This document shows positions 60,174 through 64,000 of a stretch of DNA of 64,000 nt, piece after piece. The translations under genes and the position numbers were made by a program. How positions within the stretch are numbered: position 1 is the first letter of the stretch; each line of letters opens with the position of its first letter. The stretch comes from Cylindrobasidium torrendii FP15055 ss-10 (taxonomy: Eukaryota > Basidiomycota > Agaricomycetes > Agaricales > Physalacriaceae). Location of the stretch: the NCBI GenBank assembly GCA_000934385.1, contig KN880437.1:62001-126000 (forward strand), in the 5' to 3' direction. A model generated the notes under the pieces. That model was given only the letters and a program-made list of their open reading frames with translations, had not been told where the DNA came from and searched no databases.

Positions 60174-62018
60174 TCAACCATGGGTATCTTGCTTCTTATT
60201 CGCCGCCTGAGCCTGCTGGTTCATGATGTACTTCCACCATGCGTTCTTCGTCCTCGGTCTAGGATCGGAGAGCACCTCTTCATCCTCTGGAAGAGGAACT
60301 GTCGCATTGACATCAGAAGGTGTTTTCGTCTGGATGCCTCTATCCTCCGGTATAAGTGGCATCGTGTCCGCTGGGAAGGCCTCCTCCTGAACAGGTGCTG
60401 CAACGAAGTCTTCCTCTGCCAGAGGTATTGTCGCAAGAACCGGCGCTGATGGAGGATCTTGTCGGACTTCAGGCGCAGGGGTTTTGTCGACAGGGAGAAC
60501 GGGGAGAGCGGCATCGACCTGCTCATTCTCCGCCCCTTCCAAAGCATCGACACTAGCTGGCACAACCGGCGTCAGACTCTGAGGAGTGGCAGCAGGCGGT
60601 GTCGCCGGTGCTGCCACAGGAGGTACGGCGTGAACAGGCGACGAAGGAGTTGAAGGAGCGGAGCCTGTGGGACCAGGCCAATCCCTTTCTTGCCAAGTAC
60701 TCGGTAGAAGAGCGACGGGAAGGATCCAAGTTGCGTTGAGAATGACACCATAACCAACATCGTAGTTCTTGACTGTTCCCCAGCTCCAGGAGATGAATGT
60801 ACCGATGTAGCCGACGAAAGGAATTAGTTTCTGGAGTAGCAGCAGAACCGGCTGCATAGGCAGAGGGAAGAGCGCTACGGGTATATTGCTGAATAGCCAG
60901 GTTAAAGCGGTGGTGATGAGTGCTGCGCGCTTTGTTGCCTCCAGCTGCTGGTCATTAAGGACCGCAAGAGCCGGAGGGGGAAGATATCTGGGTTCAACGT
61001 GAGTACACACCAGTAGGAATCATATGGGAACTTACATTCTGTATCCCCACCAAGTAACCTCGCATGATAACTTCGTGGTAGATGGAATCCATACCCGCGA
61101 GTCAGGCGAAGGTGCGGTCGAAGAGGAATCATCTGGTGATGGAAGGGGCGGAGATTTAGATTTCTCCCATGGCCACTTGAATCCAGTGGCCATAGGTGGA
61201 CCCTCTTGTTGGTCGACAGGAAGCTGGACGGTTGCAGAGGACGGGGACATAACATGGGACTCGGCAACCTCCACCAAATCGTCCTTCATTGGGATAAGAG
61301 GAGAGTACATCATTATGCTGTGATTGTCGGAAAAGCCAGAGCGTATGCTGTCAGAGTCGCTCCCAGGGTCGGCGGGCTCCGCATCACCGTGGGGGATGCC
61401 AGAGAGAATGCTCCAAATGCTCTGGCCATCGCCTTTCTCCGCGTTCATCAGCTTTGCATTGAAAAGTTTCTGGATGAGTTTGTTGTCCTTGATGCGAACG
61501 GCGGCTGGAGGAGGGACGGGACGGCTATCGTCGTCGCACCGAGACGGCTCAGGCGATCGGGGTTGGCTGGGAATCGTGCGCGAGCTGCGAGGCGTTGGCG
61601 ATGGAAGCGCATCAATCAGCAGACGAATCCGCTGGGCAAGTGACATTTCATCGTCCTCATAGTCGGGACTATCGTCGGAAATGGGATTGTTGGTTATCTC
61701 GTCTTGCTGGGTCTGTGTAGGTGCTCCTTGTATGCTGACCGCCTTCCTGATCCTATCTCGAAGTTTGCCGAGGGGTCCGATGCTGACAGCAGGCGCTTCC
61801 TCTGTATATGGAGGAGGTCCCTGCTCATCGAGAGACGCTGCGATGGATTCTGGGGTGGGCGTTTGGGTAGGCTCTTCGGGGACGGAGGCCGGAGTCGTCG
61901 ATATGTCAAGGGATGTTTGGTGTCTGGCCAGCGAGGGGACTTGTTTGCCGCTGAGCGAGCGAAGCAGACGGTTGACTGGACTGATCGTCGCCTCGGGCTC
62001 AGCTTGAGATGAAGCCAT
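60174..62018 (-). CDS. Uncharacterised protein with central membrane helices
   Basis: Two exons, joined by a GTAAGT intron at about 60991-61035, give about 620 aa. The N-terminal half is disordered and Ser/Pro-rich, with LGKLRDRIRKAV and IRIKDNKLIQKLFNAKLMNAEKGDGQSIWSIL as possible helices. A WxWE block (GFKWPWEKSKSPP) leads to VWIPSTTKLSCEVTWWGYRIYLPPPALAVLNDQQLEATKRAA. Three to four hydrophobic stretches follow (ALITTALTWLFSNIPVALF, LIPFVGYIGTFISWSW, YGVILNATWILPVALLP). The C-terminal tail is Pro/Ala/acidic and ends near KNAWWKYIMNQQAQAANKK. I recognise this only as a type conserved among mushrooms, without known function. Confidence 0.78.
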
Positions 62019-62465
62019 GGTCGATGATGGTAGGCAAAACACAAGATTGACGCATGGCTTAAGTAGACCACTTCGTCGGATTCCGCACAACGTCTGTCAG
62101 ATCGGACACCTAGGCGCCAGTGAATTCGCCTTTGTCAGACTCCCCGCTTTGTTTTTCGTTCACGCTGAGTAGACATGCAGTGGAGGTCGCGCAGCGTCGT
62201 TGATTCGTCTGATGGTACCAAGGCAAGAGGTGGCTCGGCATGACATCATTCGAAAATAGGCAGCTATAAAATGGGAAAGCGCAAAGTAGCAGAGTGTCTG
62301 GGGACATGCCCTCAGTTTCGTCGACAATGGCGTGGTACAGACTACGAAAACTACCTTTCAGATATTATGAGAGCTTTACAATGGCAGCGTAGCATTGACA
62401 CAACAGAGAAAACGTGATGGACTTCGTTATTATCGATATAGATACACTACAAACGTTCACCTACT
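62019..62465. other. Intergenic stretch, nothing recognised
   Basis: Promoter side of the membrane protein gene and 3' flank of the transporter. No gene supported. Confidence 0.6.
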
Positions 62466-64000
62466 CTACAATAGATAGCGGAAATCTTGGTTCTGGATAT
62501 CAGTAAGGTCAAGGAAGGCCTGTAGTGTTTTAAGTTCCAGCGCATGCAGTCAGAAACCGGTCCGACGCACCTTATCCACCTTTCCTTGCACCTCCTTCCC
62601 ATCCTCATTAACATGGCTGATGTACGCATCATCGTATGTTGGGTCGTGCGGCAACGAATCGCGCCTCCTATTCTCCTTTGCGAGCATGAATCGCAGTCCA
62701 AGCAAGATGACGGCGGAGGCAAGATTGCAGGCCGCAATGAGGGCCCATGGGACATGGTTCCTCGGCTGGTACTGTTTCTTCCAAACGAATGGCCCAGCGA
62801 AATTCCCTACAGCATAGCCTATCATAACTATGGCATTCGTAGTGATCCCTAGGAAGATCGTCAACTCGAGCTTCATTTTATGTCGTGGGATTTCGCTTAC
62901 GCTTTGTGTGGCCTGACACCATTCCCCCGACCCATCCCAGGAAGACGGTAAAAGGACAGATCGCAAAGATAGACACCCAGTAGCTGAAGAGCAAGCCAAC
63001 CTTGTTCGAAGAAGGCAAAAGATTAACGAGGAGAGATCCAAGGAGGGCTGGGATGTATTGCAACGCGGCGCCGTACCCACGGCCAACGTAAGGCAAACTG
63101 GATATCCAGACGGCGAACCAAATGGTCAATACTGTGGCAGGTTGAGCAATTTTGTATATTGCGACGGAGTTAATGAGTGCGCACTCTCGACCACGCCGTC
63201 CACACAACCAATGAGAGTCGTCTCGATAGGTGAGAATCCAAATTGTTTGACGATAAGTTGGCGTTGGTTCACAAGCTTCAACGAAATGATGTTAGTTGAC
63301 AAGGCTACGAAGTAAAAATAAGCCGTACAGAGTTGACAATGCTCCTGCGTTAAGTTAGTATGATGATGACAAGTAGATTGGCCGACATACGCTATGGCAG
63401 CAAAGAAGAACAGAACCCATATTTTAGGGTCTTTCAACGTCTCCACAAATCTGGATATTCCAGTAAGGCTACCAATTACGTTGCTCAAAGTTTTGGCGCA
63501 CTGTTCGCGTTTCCATGTCTTGTTTTCGAGGCCGGACTGGTTAGTCTTGACCCGCTGTGCGACTTGGATGCGCTCCGTCGCAGTGAGGAAGCGTGCTGTT
63601 GCCGGCGAGTCGGGGAAGAAGAACCAGAACAGTATAGATATTATGAACGTAATGATTCCAGTTATTATCATGAGCCATTGCCATGGCAAGAGGGCTGTCT
63701 GTGAAATAATGAAATGAGCGGTCGCGCGCGTTGAAGACGTGTCGAACATACCCTGGTATGCAACAAACCGAAGGATACGAATCCCAGAAATATAATGGCA
63801 ATACCATTCATGAGAACTAAATCGTCGTTTCGTAGGTACACCGCTGCTGTGGCAAGTGGAACGGAACTCACACCAGTATCCCACGCGCTTTGTCTGTTCT
63901 TCACGCGTGTAGAACATCGATGTCACCTACAAGACCATCAACATTGAGCCCAGTCGTATGTGGTCCATAAAGAACGTACAATCATGAATCCTGGGGTGAT
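62466..64000 (-). CDS. Dal5/Tna1-type major facilitator transporter (3' part)
   Basis: The 5' end lies beyond base 64000. Visible segments include SMFYTREEQTKRVGYW, LPWQWLMIITGIITFIISILFWFFFPDSPATARFLTATERIQVAQRVKTNQSG, RFVETLKDPKIWVLFFFAAI, QFGFSPIETTLIGCVDGVVE, LLFSYWVSIFAICPFTVFLGWVGG, NAIVMIGYAVGNFAGPFVWKKQYQPRNHVPWALIAACN and ENRRRDSL. These match the anion:cation symporter branch (allantoate, nicotinate, vitamin and related acid transporters). PDSPATARFLTATER and GPFVWKKQY are strongly typical. At least seven introns; the last exon encodes AFLDLTDIQNQDFRYLL. Plasma-membrane importer; substrate not readable. Confidence 0.9.

Overview
The window reads as nuclear DNA of a filamentous basidiomycete, most likely an Agaricomycete. 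Nearly every gene is cut by several 45-60 nt GT-AG introns. There are three F-box/leucine-rich proteins of the kind expanded in mushrooms, a Zn2Cys6 regulator with the CX2CX6CX9CX2CX6C spacing, a BTB protein of mushroom type, a DNMT1-like cytosine methyltransferase, and many housekeeping genes whose closest matches are fungal. No virus, CRISPR array or complete transposon was seen. Exon models were built by hand from splice signals and family motifs. Where summed exon lengths are multiples of three and family motifs are restored, I treat the model as good.

Layout. 1-4.9 kb: 5' part of a kexin protease (-), a small tail-anchored-like ORF (-), a LARP7/Pof8-like RNA-binding protein (-), ribosomal protein L22 (+) and TRAPPC4/Trs23 (-). 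4.9-13.8 kb: secreted glutaminyl cyclase-like M28 protein (+), a diverged repeat, a class 3 (diacylglycerol-type) lipase (-), a macrodomain gene cut short (-), a second copy of the repeat, and a Zn2Cys6 transcription factor (+). 14-18.4 kb: two head-to-head F-box paralogues with a tRNA-Gln between them. 18.4-25 kb: OB-fold protein (-), ATG9 (+), BTB protein (+), TLC-like membrane protein (-). 25-33 kb: glutamyl-tRNA synthetase (-) back to back with 2-isopropylmalate synthase (+), two more intron-bearing tRNA-Gln genes, ribosomal protein S12 (-).

33-47 kb: a seven-helix receptor (+), a secreted beta-carbonic anhydrase (+), the ribosome-biogenesis AAA ATPase Rix7/NVL (-), mitochondrial ribosomal protein uL30m (+), an SNG1/DUF3533 membrane protein (+), a third F-box protein (-), leucine carboxyl methyltransferase (+) and an Ecm15/MTH1187-type small protein (-). 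47.2-50.8 kb is gene-poor. 50.8-64 kb: an unrecognised protein with four C2HC finger-like repeats (+), the mitochondrial glycine carrier Hem25 (-), the DNMT1-like methyltransferase (+), an uncharacterised membrane protein (-) and the 3' part of a Dal5/Tna1-type transporter (-).

Most neighbours are unrelated housekeeping genes, as is usual in fungi, and no biosynthetic or defence cluster is evident. The most unusual items are: the LEU4 gene with two tandem LeuA regulatory domains; a 5-nt micro-exon needed to keep the Ecm15-like frame; a macrodomain gene ending mid-domain and bracketed, with the lipase gene, by two copies of an unknown repeat; the four-repeat C2HC protein; and three tRNA-Gln(UUG) genes with near-identical exons but different introns.
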